Made by a program: the position numbers and the translations under genes. 64,000 bases of DNA from Centroberyx gerrardi (Eukaryota; Chordata; Actinopteri; Beryciformes; Berycidae), in NCBI RefSeq assembly GCF_048128805.1, contig NC_136005.1:22394260-22458259 (forward strand), in the 5' to 3' direction. The notes below the pieces were generated by a model that saw nothing but the letters and a program-made list of their open reading frames with translations, searched no databases and was not told the origin of the DNA. Below are positions 52,101-58,584 of the stretch, piece after piece. The stretch's first letter is position 1. The number at the start of each line of letters is the position of its first letter.

Positions 52101-55100
52101 AGGGTGAAAATGCCCCCAAAAAATCTTAAATAATCTTAATCTTGGTTTCTTATGTATATACACACAGAAAGCAATGCTGCTATTAAAATAATCGGAATAG
52201 ATGTGCCGAATGTTTTCCCAGTTCCTTTTAATTCTACCATAGTGATTGTTTTTATTGAGAAGTTTTATATTACTATACTATATTACTATATTACTACCAT
52301 TTACATTTATGTAGATGCGGCCTTCATTGAAATTCCACTTTTTACTTGCTGCCGTGAAGCTTCCTTGTTGGAGAGGTGTTGTCTGGAAATCAAAATTCGT
52401 TTAGTTAACTGTCAGAATGGTCAAAGAGTGGTTGCAAGCAAGTAGTTTTATTAGCATATTCCTATTCACTTCTAATGTACATTCCAGCATTTGAAAAAGA
52501 AAAGCCTCCACTGGCCAGTGTTGTACAATAGCTGGGGAGATGCAGTATAGTTGTATGATAATTGTCTCAACTAAGACCAGTCTTGGTCTCTGACATGGTC
52601 TTGACTTCAGCCCTGATGTAACATCCATATGAAAATAGTGTTAGTAATAACCTCGCCTCCTCCCTGTGTGTCTCAGTCCAGGTCGCTGTGCTCCTCCCCC
52701 CTGCCGGAGCCCAGCCCCCCCCTCACCTCCTCCTCCTCCTCCAGCCCCAGTGAGTGGGGGCCCCAGACCCGGGACGGCGAGTGGGGGGGGCAGAACCGAG
52801 CCCCCAGCCCTGCCAGGGTGGGACAAGCCTCGCCGCTGCCCTACCAGCACCAGGAGCACCCCCAAAGACACCGTGAGCACAGCATGCAGCACACAGAAAG
52901 ATACAAACACAGCTCACTACAACGTTAATGTAGAACTCGCCACGTAACACCTTCCGTTGTTCTCCACAGTGCATCTGTCGCGGGGTCCGAGCCCCATTTC
53001 CCTCAGCACCCAGGAGGCCTGGCCCGTGGCAGCAGCCATAACAGAATACATCAACGCCTACTTCAAGGGTGGACAGCATAACCGGTCAGTATGAAGCTGC
53101 TTTCTACATTAAAAGCGGCATATCGTCTGCTGTTAATGACATCTACGGTGCTTGTTGATTGAATCGCAGCGAGAGTAACAATTACTGAGATTCAGATGAA
53201 TGAAATGATCTTTTTCTGTGTGTTCGTTCCCTTCTCCAGCTGCCTAGTGAAGATCACGGGGGACCTGACCATGTCCTTCCCAGCAGGCATCACCCGGATT
53301 TTCACGGCCAACCCCAACGTTCCTGTGCTCAGCTTCAGACTGGTCAACATCTCCAGGGTCGATCACTTTCTGCCCAATCAGAAGCTGCTCTACAGGTCAG
53401 CTGCCTTCTGGCTTTGGAATTACAAACGCGTCTGTGTCCGCAGGAGTGTGCGCGATTATTGATGATCGTGTCTCTGCGTCTCTACAGTGATCCGTCTCAG
53501 AGTGACCCGGACACCAGGGACTTCTGGTTCAACATGCAGGCTCTGCAGCTCTACCTGCAGAGAGAGGCTGAACTCAACCCCCAGGCCTCCTACTACAACG
53601 TGGGCCTGCTCAAGTATCAGGTCAGGACACTGGACGCTGCTGCAATTCATTTCAAATGAAGATTCACCTCTCACTCCATTACCAGTATTTTCTGCTTCTT
53701 TGTGCTGTCCTAATAAGGTTTCTGATCATTGATTACATTATAATCTTTGTTTATTATGGCAATATTGTGCAGTACTGGTGTCATGATGATTTGCTGCTGT
53801 ACAACAATTAATTTCCCCTTGTAACATAGTCTGTCCTTTCTGTCTACCGGTTCTTTTCTCTCCAACCCTCCTCTCTTACTGTCACTTCCATTATTACATT
53901 CTCCTCTATTGGTTGAGAAAATTCTACAACCCTTGGGTTTAAGAAATCTTTTCAAAAACAATTAGATAAAGTCAATAATGCATAGTCATTTGAAGAAATC
54001 CATTCCTTAAATTGAGTTGATTTGACGCTGGATTGACCCCAATCCTGCTCTTCACACTTTGTAAATCCTCCAGTGGTGTAAGTGTATGAACGCCACGTTA
54101 ATGAATTTACAGGAGGAGTATTCACAAAGTGAGCAGACCGTACCTTTTTCATTTTAGTCTTCATCTCGGTCCAGCGCCTGTTCTGAATTTGATTGTGCGT
54201 GTTTTTCCTCGTCGTTTCCTCAGGTGTCGTCCCAGGACCCGGGTCGGGCCCCTCTCCTGCTGTCGGCCGAGTGCCAGCGCAGCGGGACGGTGACGCGGGT
54301 CTCCCTGGATTACCACTGCTGCCCGGCCACCGCGCCCTCCACCCAGCTCACCGCCGTCCAGGTGCTGCTGCCTCTAGACCACACTGCCACGGACCTGCAG
54401 TGCCAGCCGCCCGCATCCTGGTGAGGAGTGAGGAGCGACTGTGGAGGGACAACTCTCTGTAAACTGTCAGTGACCTGTAACAGCATATAGTCTGCCCCCT
54501 GTTTACACAGTGAAGTGGCTTTTTTATTATGGCGGCATCTTTGGTGCTCAGCGGTGTTTCTGCACTGCACTTCCCAAAGATCACCTGTCAATCAAACAGT
54601 GTGTCCAATACTGTGACGTTTTCCTTCCACCAGTTCAGCCATGGTGGTTATCGCTGCTCATTCTAACTACCCAGTTCTTCTTCTATTTATTCCATACAAA
54701 CTGCAAACGGAAAACGCATCACTTCATGTGTGCCAGAGGATTTTTCCTGGGAAAGAGCTACCAGACACCGGGTGTTTAGAACAGCAAAATATAAAAGCTT
54801 TCATGAACTTGATGTAGGCTGAATCATTTTTGTGTTATATTAACTGGATAGAGAGTAGCAAAACAGACATTTATTTATATGAAAATGTTGCAGATTATTA
54901 CTTTAATGTGCAGAATCGTAATGTGCAAGAAGAGTAATGTACACTGTTAAAGACTAGTGGACAGATGAGGGGCAGATGTGATGGATGGATGTATCAACTG
55001 CTATTTTTAGCTCACAGTAGCACCCTAAGAATGGACCAATGCACTGTGGGTAGAGCTGTTGGGAGGAACAGAGAGACCGAGGATGGAACGGGTGAAAGAA

Positions 55101-55389
55101 GGTCAAAGGGAGGGTGGGGTGTGGACGAACAAGGAAAGGGGGATAGTCAAAAAAAAGAAAAGGAGGAATAGGGTGTGCCTCACTGACCCTTTATTTGCCT
55201 CACCAGGAATGCTGAGGAAAGACGGCTGCTGTGGAAACTACCCAACCTCTCCCCGACCAACCACAGCAAAGGTCAGAGCCCTGCGGCGCTCGCTGCTTTT
55301 TAGTTTTTTAACCCTTATTTAACAAGGGAGGGTGGCTAGGAACACACTGCTGTTTACTGTAACAGCCTGGGAAGCACGGAGAGGGAGGG

Positions 55390-55425
<36 letters not shown>

Positions 55426-57894
55426 TCACACCTTGGAGTCTGTCTGCATGACGGAGGATCTGTGCATCTGTCTGTTTGTGAGTGTTTTCCACTGTCTTAA
55501 TATCAGCCAGAATTCTCTCCTTGGTTACTTACAGGTTCACATCTCTACATAAAATCTAGAAAATGAGTAACTGACAGTTATGTATACTGGATCGTGAGGC
55601 AGTAACCTTTCTGCGCTCCACATCCTTCTCTCTTTCATAAGCTGTGTGAGGGTGTATCATTATCTTTAACATCAGCATTAGCATTTGAAAGCGGCAGCAG
55701 CTGTGAGCCTGGCTTAGGTGAGCCAAGCGATGATTGGAGGTGCTGCTGAATACCTGACTGCTCCGACCTGAAAGACTGCTGTACATGGGCGACATTTTGA
55801 GGCAATTTAGATTAGGCATTTTTGTCAAACGTCATGACCACCCAGACTTTAAATTGTTTATTTCATGTTGATTTTGTCCCATTTCCCAATGCCCATCCCT
55901 ACTGATGAAATAATTCCCATCTACTTTTCATCGAGGTGATTGTTGCTCATGCATTACGACCTTAATGATACACAGAGGAGCCACTGCATGTAATAGCAGC
56001 CTTCCTTGTGTTTTTATATGGCCCTTAATTAAAGAAAAGGAAAAGTCTAGAATAAAAAAAAGAAGAGAAAAAGAAAAGTTGGTCTTTTTCCTGCACCTAG
56101 GTAGGTATGCACCGCTCTGCACCAGACACCCACATTTCTTTTTCAACTAATGATATATTATTACCTCTATATGAGGCTACATGGTTGGAGACCAGAGAAA
56201 AGAGCTATTCATAGCCTTTAGTGATAGATGGCAGGTTTAAAGGATATTAAAGGCTGACAAAGTTTCTAGTTAGAAGACTTCTGTGGTTTATGAACCAATG
56301 ACTAATGAAAGGTTACCATAACTCCTCCCTGTCCCGACTCAAATACTGTTTTCCTCCACACCTCCTGTTTCCTTATTACTAAAATGTTACATTAATAATG
56401 TCCTGCTGAGTTGAGTCGGTAATGACTTCACTGTACTGGAAGCCTTGTAAACAGAAGCCACCATGTTAGAGGAGTGATATTTCTCAGCTTGATGATGAGG
56501 GCTGTAAAGTAGCTGTGCAGTAATCCATCCTACAACTTCACATCCATTTTGGGAAGAATGGAGCTTTGTAAAAATAAAATATATGTAATGTAAATCTCAG
56601 AGGACTGTTTTTTTTTTTTTTACTGTGCTGTTGGTTCATGAACTTAAAGATGCTACGTGTAGGATTTTTAAACATCAATATATCATTGTCAAATTAATTG
56701 TCACTGTGGTATAATTACTGTAAACAAATAAGACCATGGCCAAGAAAACTGGTAGCCTCTGTCTCACACCAGTTATATTATTAGTTCAAAATTAAAATTA
56801 AAATGTTTTGGCCTTTCACTCCTGCCACCATCTACCATTGCGAGAAACTCTGAAAGCTTTATCTCTGTCTGCGCTGGGAGAACAGCCCCATTCTCAGAAC
56901 AGTGCTAACTGTTTCGTGCCATAAAGCAATCCAGCAGATTTCCCGCAAAATCTGACTTGGTAGCACACAATATAAAATGTAGTGTAGAGGCCGGTCGAGT
57001 GCCAATCTTCTCTGCGATGGTCTCATTTGTTTACGGTAATCATGCTAGTGTCTCAAAATCAACGTGGTAATGATTTATTGATGTTAAAAAGTATCTGTTG
57101 TATCAGTGAACTTTTGCGTTGCTGTGAACTCATCATTCCCATATCTGTGTTCATTGGCTGTGTGTTGGTCAGGCTCAGGGACCCTGTGTGCCAGCTGGCA
57201 GTGCCTGGAGGTCCCCCGCGGCCCCCCGCCCAGCCTGGCTGTCCAGTTTGTGGGCTCCGGGGCCTCGCTGTCGGGCATGGACCTGGAGCTGGTGGGCAGC
57301 CGCTACCGCATGTCCCTGGTCAAGAAGAGATTCGCCACAGGTGAAACTGAAACGCACTCGGCATCCGTTGCGTTCTGTATTCTCACACTGGCTGAGAATG
57401 TTTTTTTGTTTGTTTTTTTCGGGGGAGGATCTCAGTTCAGAAAGACCATTAGGGAATGACAGATTTTCAAGTCCATGATACACAGGCAACATTTTAATGC
57501 AGTGTAAACTGCCAATGCTGCCCACATGACTAGGCATCATTTATTATTGCTCTTTGAAATGGAAAAAAAAAAAAGCTTCATGGGAGTACTTTGTGGACTT
57601 AAGTGATTTATCAAACTGTTTTTTGTTTAAACATTAAAGCACATGCTTTAATGTTTTATGAGTCACTTTGAGATGTTTATATGGTGATAAGGAATGTTTT
57701 GGCGTACTGGATATCCATGGTTGGTAATTGTTGCTGGGAGCTTTAGCGTGAGACTGTCTGGGTTGCAGTTTGTTCCTCTTCACTGGCCAGTACGCCTCCC
57801 CAACTTATTTTGGCGGTGCATTTGCTTTTTCTTCTTTTAATCATCTTTTTTCTTCTCTTTGACAGGGAAGTACATGGCGGGCTGCTCCTTGTGA
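21609..57894 (+). CDS. fcho1: fcho1: F-BAR domain only protein 1, 26 coding exons, 1230 aa
   Basis: FCHO proteins bind PI(4,5)P2-rich, gently curved plasma membrane and recruit Eps15/intersectin and AP-2 at the start of clathrin-coated pit formation. The spliced product begins [20 protein letters not shown]. An F-BAR domain covers about residues 1-265. A disordered linker (about 300-945) carries the conserved acidic block [15 protein letters not shown], the segment [10 protein letters not shown] and [16 protein letters not shown] mu-homology domain (about 950-1230) starts after [10 protein letters not shown] and ends [13 protein letters not shown]. All junctions keep frame; coding lengths sum to 3693 nt. 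FCHO1 is favoured over FCHO2 by [36 protein letters not shown] and [15 protein letters not shown]. It is longer than human FCHO1 (889 aa as I recall), mainly through one giant linker exon. Individual exons are listed separately. Confidence 0.96.
21921..22372 (+). repeat. Dispersed repeat family B, copy 1
   Basis: It shares about 430 bp with 45181-45618 in the same orientation. The shared order is CACCATGG..ATGCGGGACATGATG, a (TCTG)n tract, TGTAGACAC.TTCTT, ACAACACATGATAGAAACTT and GTGATTATGGC. Non-coding, class unknown. Confidence 0.75.
22622..22800 (+). repeat. CT-rich minisatellite, three units of about 60 bp
   Basis: Each unit ends with a 'cattttctctcctctattcc' type block (ends near 22680, 22739 and 22799; spacing 59 and 60 bp) preceded by CTCTGTCTCT runs. 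This is a higher-order tandem repeat inside a CT microsatellite. Confidence 0.75.
25313..25409 (+). repeat. (TG)n microsatellite cluster
   Basis: Two long TG tracts (about 25313-25350 and 25373-25409) are separated by a short unique spacer, with a third at 25507-25530. Confidence 0.9.
26158..26278 (+). repeat. Imperfect tetranucleotide repeat (CTGA/CTGG)n
   Basis: Repeated ACTGACTGG, GGCTGGCTG and CCTGACTGG units with drift form an old microsatellite. Confidence 0.7.
26340..26781. mobile_element. TIR-bounded element with nested LINE-like tail
   Basis: The left end GGCTGCGTTCACACTGCAG and the reverse complement of the right end, GGCTACGTTCACATTGTAG, match at 16 of 19 positions. Inside, 26555-26640 reads 'aaatatccctcgtgggacaa' then TAAAGATTGACTTGG repeats, typical of a retroposon 3' tail, so one element appears to lie inside another. 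Confidence 0.55.
30032..30390 (+). repeat. Interspersed repeat of three related segments
   Basis: 'catccctccaagtt' occurs near 30038, 30149 and 30286, each followed by a diverged unit with gat/aga-tat-cac motifs and ending in GGACGGAGGGACAAACA. It resembles a fish repeat family with this phrase. Non-coding. Confidence 0.55.
31048..31141. repeat. Perfect 27-bp inverted repeat (hairpin), 40-nt loop
   Basis: Arms at 31048-31074 and 31115-31141 are exact reverse complements (arm starts CACAGAATTAGACTATTGCA). It could be a tiny MITE, a recent fold-back or an RNA hairpin. No mature-miRNA identity was recognised. Confidence 0.9.
33077..33168 (+). CDS. fcho1: fcho1 coding exon: F-BAR ([19 protein letters not shown]..)
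   Basis: Acceptor CGGCAG, donor GTAAGG, ending in phase 2 within the Arg codon of VRER. It has strong identity to FCHO family helix 1. (TG)n tracts lie 17 nt before the exon (33031-33059) and 13 nt after it (33182-33242). Confidence 0.96.
33169..34985 (+). other. fcho1: fcho1 intron with microsatellites
   Basis: It holds a TG tract (33182-33242), a G-run (33481-33495), a CA tract (33610-33646), CT-rich sequence (34072-34130) and TG next to the following acceptor (34954-34979). No exon was seen. Confidence 0.7.
34986..35060 (+). CDS. fcho1: fcho1 coding exon: F-BAR ([19 protein letters not shown]..)
   Basis: Acceptor TTTTCAG, donor GTGAGT. It completes Arg, then [16 protein letters not shown], a signature FCHO helix, and ends two bases into the Gly codon. 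A TG tract ends 6 nt before the exon. Confidence 0.96.
35985..36600 (+). repeat. Interspersed 'gtcatggaaa/gtcagggaatt' repeat split by a MITE
   Basis: The phrases 'gtcatggagtttctggaata' and 'gtcagggaatttgataaatt' (36060-36190), and TCATGGAAGC.. with GCCATGGAAAATC (36538-36580), belong to the familiar 'gtcatggaaa' repeat of fish introns. The two parts flank the TTAA element at 36241-36458. A 95-codon open frame here (35995-36282) is a by-product. Confidence 0.45.
36241..36458. mobile_element. piggyBac-like MITE with TTAA flanks and 33-bp inverted arms
   Basis: TTAA occurs at both ends (36241-36244 and 36455-36458). The arms 36242-36274 and 36425-36457 are inverted with few mismatches (GCCCAGGTTG.AAATAACC). 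TTAA target duplications are typical of piggyBac-type elements. No transposase is present. Confidence 0.7.
36776..36917 (+). CDS. fcho1: fcho1 coding exon: F-BAR ([20 protein letters not shown]..)
   Basis: Acceptor CCCCAG, donor GTAAAT, ends phase 0 after [14 protein letters not shown] and [15 protein letters not shown] are near-identical to FCHO1/2. A long (TG)n tract (36666-36735) lies 40 nt upstream. Confidence 0.97.
37292..37444 (+). CDS. fcho1: fcho1 coding exon: F-BAR ([17 protein letters not shown]..)
   Basis: Acceptor CACCCAG, 9 nt after a (TG)n tract (37247-37282). The donor GTCAGA is weak, and failure to splice would add about a dozen codons and a stop. It encodes [26 protein letters not shown], phase 0 at both ends. 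Confidence 0.96.
37979..38060 (+). repeat. Degenerate tRNA-derived SINE fragment
   Basis: CATCCTGGTGACTTAGAG resembles box A of the SINE at 51960, and GAGTTTGAGTCCCC resembles box B. The segment is short and diverged. Confidence 0.45.
38498..38602 (+). CDS. fcho1: fcho1 coding exon: F-BAR ([20 protein letters not shown]..)
   Basis: Acceptor TCACTAG, donor GTCGGT, phase 0 at both ends. SKKAAESF and [11 protein letters not shown] match the FCHO helix 3 region. Confidence 0.96.
38874..38910 (+). repeat. (CA)n microsatellite
   Basis: A CA tract within the intron after the exon ending at 38602, on the sense strand, opposite in orientation to the TG tracts near acceptors. A (GA)n tract lies further on at 39183-39223. 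Confidence 0.9.
39936..40034 (+). CDS. fcho1: fcho1 coding exon: F-BAR ([20 protein letters not shown]..)
   Basis: The acceptor is itself embedded in TG repeat (TGTGTGTGTAG), and the donor is [19 protein letters not shown] and [12 protein letters not shown] match FCHO1 closely. Confidence 0.96.
40542..40638 (+). CDS. fcho1: fcho1 coding exon: end of F-BAR ([20 protein letters not shown]..)
   Basis: Acceptor GCTGCAG, donor [33 protein letters not shown] is the conserved end of the F-BAR domain. It ends phase 1. Confidence 0.97.
40952..41069 (+). CDS. fcho1: fcho1 coding exon: start of linker (basic region)
   Basis: Acceptor TTCTCCAG, donor GTGAGT, ends phase 2. It encodes [20 protein letters not shown] then [19 protein letters not shown]. 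The [16 protein letters not shown] stretch corresponds to human KAFRLPGLSRREREPE. A TG tract (40873-40902) lies upstream and a CA tract (41088-41112) downstream. Confidence 0.95.
41276..41320 (+). repeat. (CA)n microsatellite
   Basis: A pure CA tract after a CT-rich start, inside the intron before the 25-nt exon. Confidence 0.9.
41443..41467 (+). CDS. fcho1: fcho1 25-nt micro-exon (DSAVTEAP)
   Basis: Acceptor TTTGCAG, donor GTGAGT. The first base completes Thr, then eight codons. Both splice sites are strong and the frame is kept to the next exon; skipping it would break the frame. Confidence 0.85.
42109..42467. mobile_element. Fold-back element with terminal inverted repeats
   Basis: The left end TTTGATAGTCCACTGTTGAT and the reverse complement of the right end, TCTGATAGTCCACTGTTGAC, match over about 18 of 20 bases, with further internal similarity (GTTGA.AC, CAACAGAC). 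The middle has CCTAAACCTAAACCTAACAC-like C/A-rich sequence. It fits a known style of fish fold-back MITE. It carries no genes. Confidence 0.65.
42893..43380. mobile_element. Two adjacent palindromic MITE-like elements
   Basis: Element 1 (about 42893-43040): the left end CATGGGTACACTTGTCTTTTC is inverted at the right end GCAATGTAAAAGACCCATGTG with mismatches. Element 2 (about 43049-43377): the left TTACACTTGTCATTTCAATG is inverted as TCACATTGAAACCACAAG. They share end sequence, so they look like two members of one family side by side. Open frames inside are not genes. Confidence 0.5.
43707..43767 (+). CDS. fcho1: fcho1 coding exon ending at an AT-AC donor
   Basis: Acceptor CATACAG, encoding [20 protein letters not shown] plus one base, phase 1. 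[13 protein letters not shown] aligns with EVDEEGFTVR..TQN of human FCHO1. No GT donor lies near the conserved end; the intron starts ATATCCTTTC. A TG tract (43652-43692) precedes it. Confidence 0.93.
43768..45896 (+). other. fcho1: U12-type AT-AC intron of fcho1
   Basis: The 5' end ATATCCTTTC is the textbook minor-spliceosome AT donor. Near the 3' end TCCTTGAC (45871-45878) is a U12 branch-site match whose A at 45877 lies 19 nt before the end of the intron, CCGTAC. Only this AC end keeps the downstream frame (GC TGC GCC GAC GAG AAG GAG). The intron is 2129 nt and contains repeat family B copy 2. Confidence 0.82.
45181..45618 (+). repeat. Dispersed repeat family B, copy 2
   Basis: Same-orientation relative of 21921-22372. 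Here the internal (TCTG)n (45240-45271) runs into (TG)n (45272-45310). It lies inside the AT-AC intron. Confidence 0.75.
45897..46078 (+). CDS. fcho1: fcho1 coding exon: acidic linker block ([15 protein letters not shown])
   Basis: It starts after the AC of the U12-type intron and ends at donor GTACGG, phase 0. [18 protein letters not shown] is conserved in FCHO1 and FCHO2; [11 protein letters not shown] follows, then [13 protein letters not shown]. In family members this part of the linker contacts AP-2. Confidence 0.93.
46368..46392 (+). CDS. fcho1: fcho1 25-nt micro-exon (VSIKRHLS)
   Basis: Acceptor CTTTCAG, donor GTAAGT, phase 0 to 1. KRHLS corresponds to KRHSS of human FCHO1. It is the same size as the micro-exon at 41443. 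Confidence 0.85.
46679..46738 (+). CDS. fcho1: fcho1 coding exon: Gly/Ser-rich linker
   Basis: Acceptor TATACAG, donor GTGAGT, 60 nt, phase 1 at both ends, so it could be skipped without breaking the frame. It encodes [22 protein letters not shown]-rich intron sequence follows. Confidence 0.8.
47810..48080 (+). promoter_or_regulatory. Candidate intronic regulatory block rich in ATTA cores
   Basis: GGATTAATGATGAG, TCTGATTAAAGC, GGCTAATTGC, CTGATTAGTCCTGATTAGG and CCAATTAAATACC cluster within 270 bp of otherwise non-repetitive DNA. ATTA/TAAT cores suit homeodomain factors. Inference from motif density only. Confidence 0.3.
48126..48177 (+). CDS. fcho1: fcho1 coding exon: linker ([17 protein letters not shown])
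   Basis: Acceptor CTCTGCAG, donor GTGAGA, phase 1 to 2. A short Ser-rich linker segment, in frame with both neighbours. Confidence 0.85.
48490..48610 (+). mobile_element. tRNA-derived SINE
   Basis: A pol III box A-like TGGCTCAGAGG (48496-48506) and box B-like GGTTTGAGTCC (48537-48547) are 41 nt apart start to start, followed by GGGGCTTTGGATAAAAGTG, a common fish SINE tail. It lacks a cloverleaf and is not a functional tRNA. Confidence 0.65.
48816..48940 (+). CDS. fcho1: fcho1 coding exon: linker ([16 protein letters not shown])
   Basis: Acceptor CCACTAG, donor GTAAGT, phase 2 to 1. [10 protein letters not shown] is a conserved FCHO1 linker segment (human [11 protein letters not shown]). Confidence 0.94.
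49025..49460 (+). repeat. Dispersed repeat family A, copy 2
   Basis: Matches 54535-54905 in the same orientation and 20170-20490 inverted. A 68-codon open frame (49166-49372) inside is repeat-derived; a similar frame occurs in copy 3. Confidence 0.75.
49693..50781 (+). CDS. fcho1: fcho1 giant linker exon with four DPF and one NPF motifs
   Basis: Acceptor TTTCTCAG, donor GTACCG, 1089 nt (about 363 residues, 480-842). It opens with the conserved [17 protein letters not shown] and then is low-complexity, Pro/Ser-rich and GC-rich. DPF tripeptides lie at residues 536, 608, 648 and 694 (49860, 50076, 50196, 50334) and NPF at 757 (50523). In endocytic proteins DPF binds the AP-2 alpha appendage and NPF binds EH domains such as those of Eps15 and intersectin, both FCHO partners. 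A poly-Ser run and a basic KERDRKRDR patch follow the third DPF. The frame is open throughout and in phase with both neighbours. Confidence 0.93.
51609..51715 (+). CDS. fcho1: fcho1 coding exon: basic linker
   Basis: Acceptor TTTCTAAG, donor GTAAGC, phase 1 to 0. It encodes [20 protein letters not shown] then [15 protein letters not shown]. It agrees in position with the basic RRLRSRKVS-type part of human FCHO1 but is not clearly conserved. Confidence 0.82.
51960..52130 (+). mobile_element. tRNA-derived SINE
   Basis: Box A-like CTGGTGACTCAGTGG and box B-like GGTTTGAATCC (52017-52027) are followed by a tRNA-unrelated body (GTCATCCCCCTCTCTCTGCC) and an A-rich tail CCCCCAAAAAATCTT. This is the layout of a perciform SINE family. 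It sits in the intron before 52677. Confidence 0.75.
52677..52872 (+). CDS. fcho1: fcho1 coding exon: Pro/Ser-rich linker
   Basis: Acceptor TCTCAG, donor GTGAGC, ends phase 1. It encodes [16 protein letters not shown], a Ser run, [14 protein letters not shown] and a His/Gln-rich end. Human FCHO1 has a comparable TRSNGDLSRSLSPSPLGSS region here. Confidence 0.88.
52970..53084 (+). CDS. fcho1: fcho1 coding exon: start of mu-homology domain
   Basis: Acceptor CTCCACAG, donor GTCAGT, phase 1 to 2. [20 protein letters not shown] then [11 protein letters not shown] is the conserved entry into the FCHO mu-homology domain. Confidence 0.97.
53240..53395 (+). CDS. fcho1: fcho1 coding exon: mu-homology domain
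   Basis: Acceptor TTCTCCAG, donor [26 protein letters not shown], then [20 protein letters not shown], matches FCHO1/2 beta strands. It ends in phase 2. Confidence 0.97.
53488..53620 (+). CDS. fcho1: fcho1 coding exon: mu-homology domain ([20 protein letters not shown])
   Basis: Acceptor CTCTACAG, donor GTCAGG, phase 2 to 0. DPSQSDP.T.DFW and [12 protein letters not shown] are family hallmarks. Confidence 0.97.
54224..54420 (+). CDS. fcho1: fcho1 coding exon: mu-homology domain
   Basis: Acceptor TTCCTCAG, donor GTGAGG, phase 0 to 2. It encodes [32 protein letters not shown] and [11 protein letters not shown], equivalent to the human SVPLQLSAHWQCG..NVQILLPVGE region. Confidence 0.95.
54535..54905 (+). 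repeat. Dispersed repeat family A, copy 3
   Basis: Same orientation as 49025-49460. Shared blocks are 'tgcactgcacttccca', CAGCCATGGTGG, GAAAGAGCTACCAGACACCG and TTATTTATATGAAAATGTTG. It lies in the intron after the exon ending at 54420. Confidence 0.78.
55207..55271 (+). CDS. fcho1: fcho1 coding exon: mu-homology domain ([16 protein letters not shown])
   Basis: Acceptor CTCACCAG, donor GTCAGA, 65 nt, phase 2 to 1. WN.EE.RL.W+LP is the conserved FCHO1 segment (human WNLEEKRLTWRLPDVS). Confidence 0.96.
55272..57172 (+). other. fcho1: fcho1 intron
   Basis: It contains a (CA)n tract (55393-55419). Around 56640-57020, 'aagatgctacgtgtaggatt' and following sequence resemble an interspersed fish repeat. 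Nothing else is supported. Confidence 0.6.
57173..57340 (+). CDS. fcho1: fcho1 coding exon: end of mu-homology domain
   Basis: Acceptor TTGGTCAG, donor GTGAAA. It encodes [40 protein letters not shown] and [16 protein letters not shown], the conserved C-terminal strands. Confidence 0.97.
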
Positions 57895-58580
57895 ACTGTG
57901 GAAAGGACTGTCAGATTCCCACACGGACCACTGTTGGGGGTTCAGAGAACATATTGCACTTTGGGACTGGGCCCTCACTGAGAGGGGGTCTAGAGGAAGT
58001 GAAATCGTGGTAAGACTGATCAAACGACATCACTGGAGACAAGGCACCTTACTCAGACTTACTAGCCTTGAAGGACGATGTGCACTTACTTCTGACAGTG
58101 TCCTGTCTGCTGTATTAGGACCAAGCCTTTTCTTGTACCCTCTTCTTTTTTCCCCTCTCTTATTGGTTCTGCGTTGTACACTCGTTCCTCCCACCTTCCC
58201 CAGCGAGTGTACCCCTCTTCTTTCTATTGGATCTCCTCTGCTCCGTTTGCATTGTGTTCTGTGTGCCTTTGTATCACGAGACTGAAAACTGGATGTCACA
58301 ACTTTTCTTGAAATACAGCAAAAGTGTGTATGAAAAAAACTGAAGCGTATTACTGTGTCTTGAACTGAGTTGCCATGGAAACTAGAATTTTTAATTTATG
58401 TAAATATGGAAGAAATCTCTAGAAGAACATCCTAATGGAGTGAATCAGTTATTTGTGAGCAAAGATAATTACAGTTCTTCTACCAAACCTTAGAAAAAAA
58501 ATGTTTGTAAATCTGCTGTTTGTTCCAAATAGAAGTTTTGTGACGTTGATATTTGATAAAATAAAGAAACCTGCTCCAGC
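57866..58580 (+). CDS. fcho1: fcho1 last exon (CDS 57866-57894) and 3' UTR
   Basis: Acceptor TTGACAG completes Gly, then KYMAGCSL and TGA at 57892-57894. FCHO proteins end similarly (human ..TGMYLVSC). The 3' UTR is about 690 nt and runs to the AATAAA at 58560. Confidence 0.95.
58560..58565 (+). terminator. fcho1 poly(A) signal AATAAA
   Basis: Canonical hexamer 666 nt after the stop codon. Cleavage is expected about 10-25 nt later, meeting the 3' end of rfx2. Confidence 0.8.
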
Positions 58581-58584
58581 CACT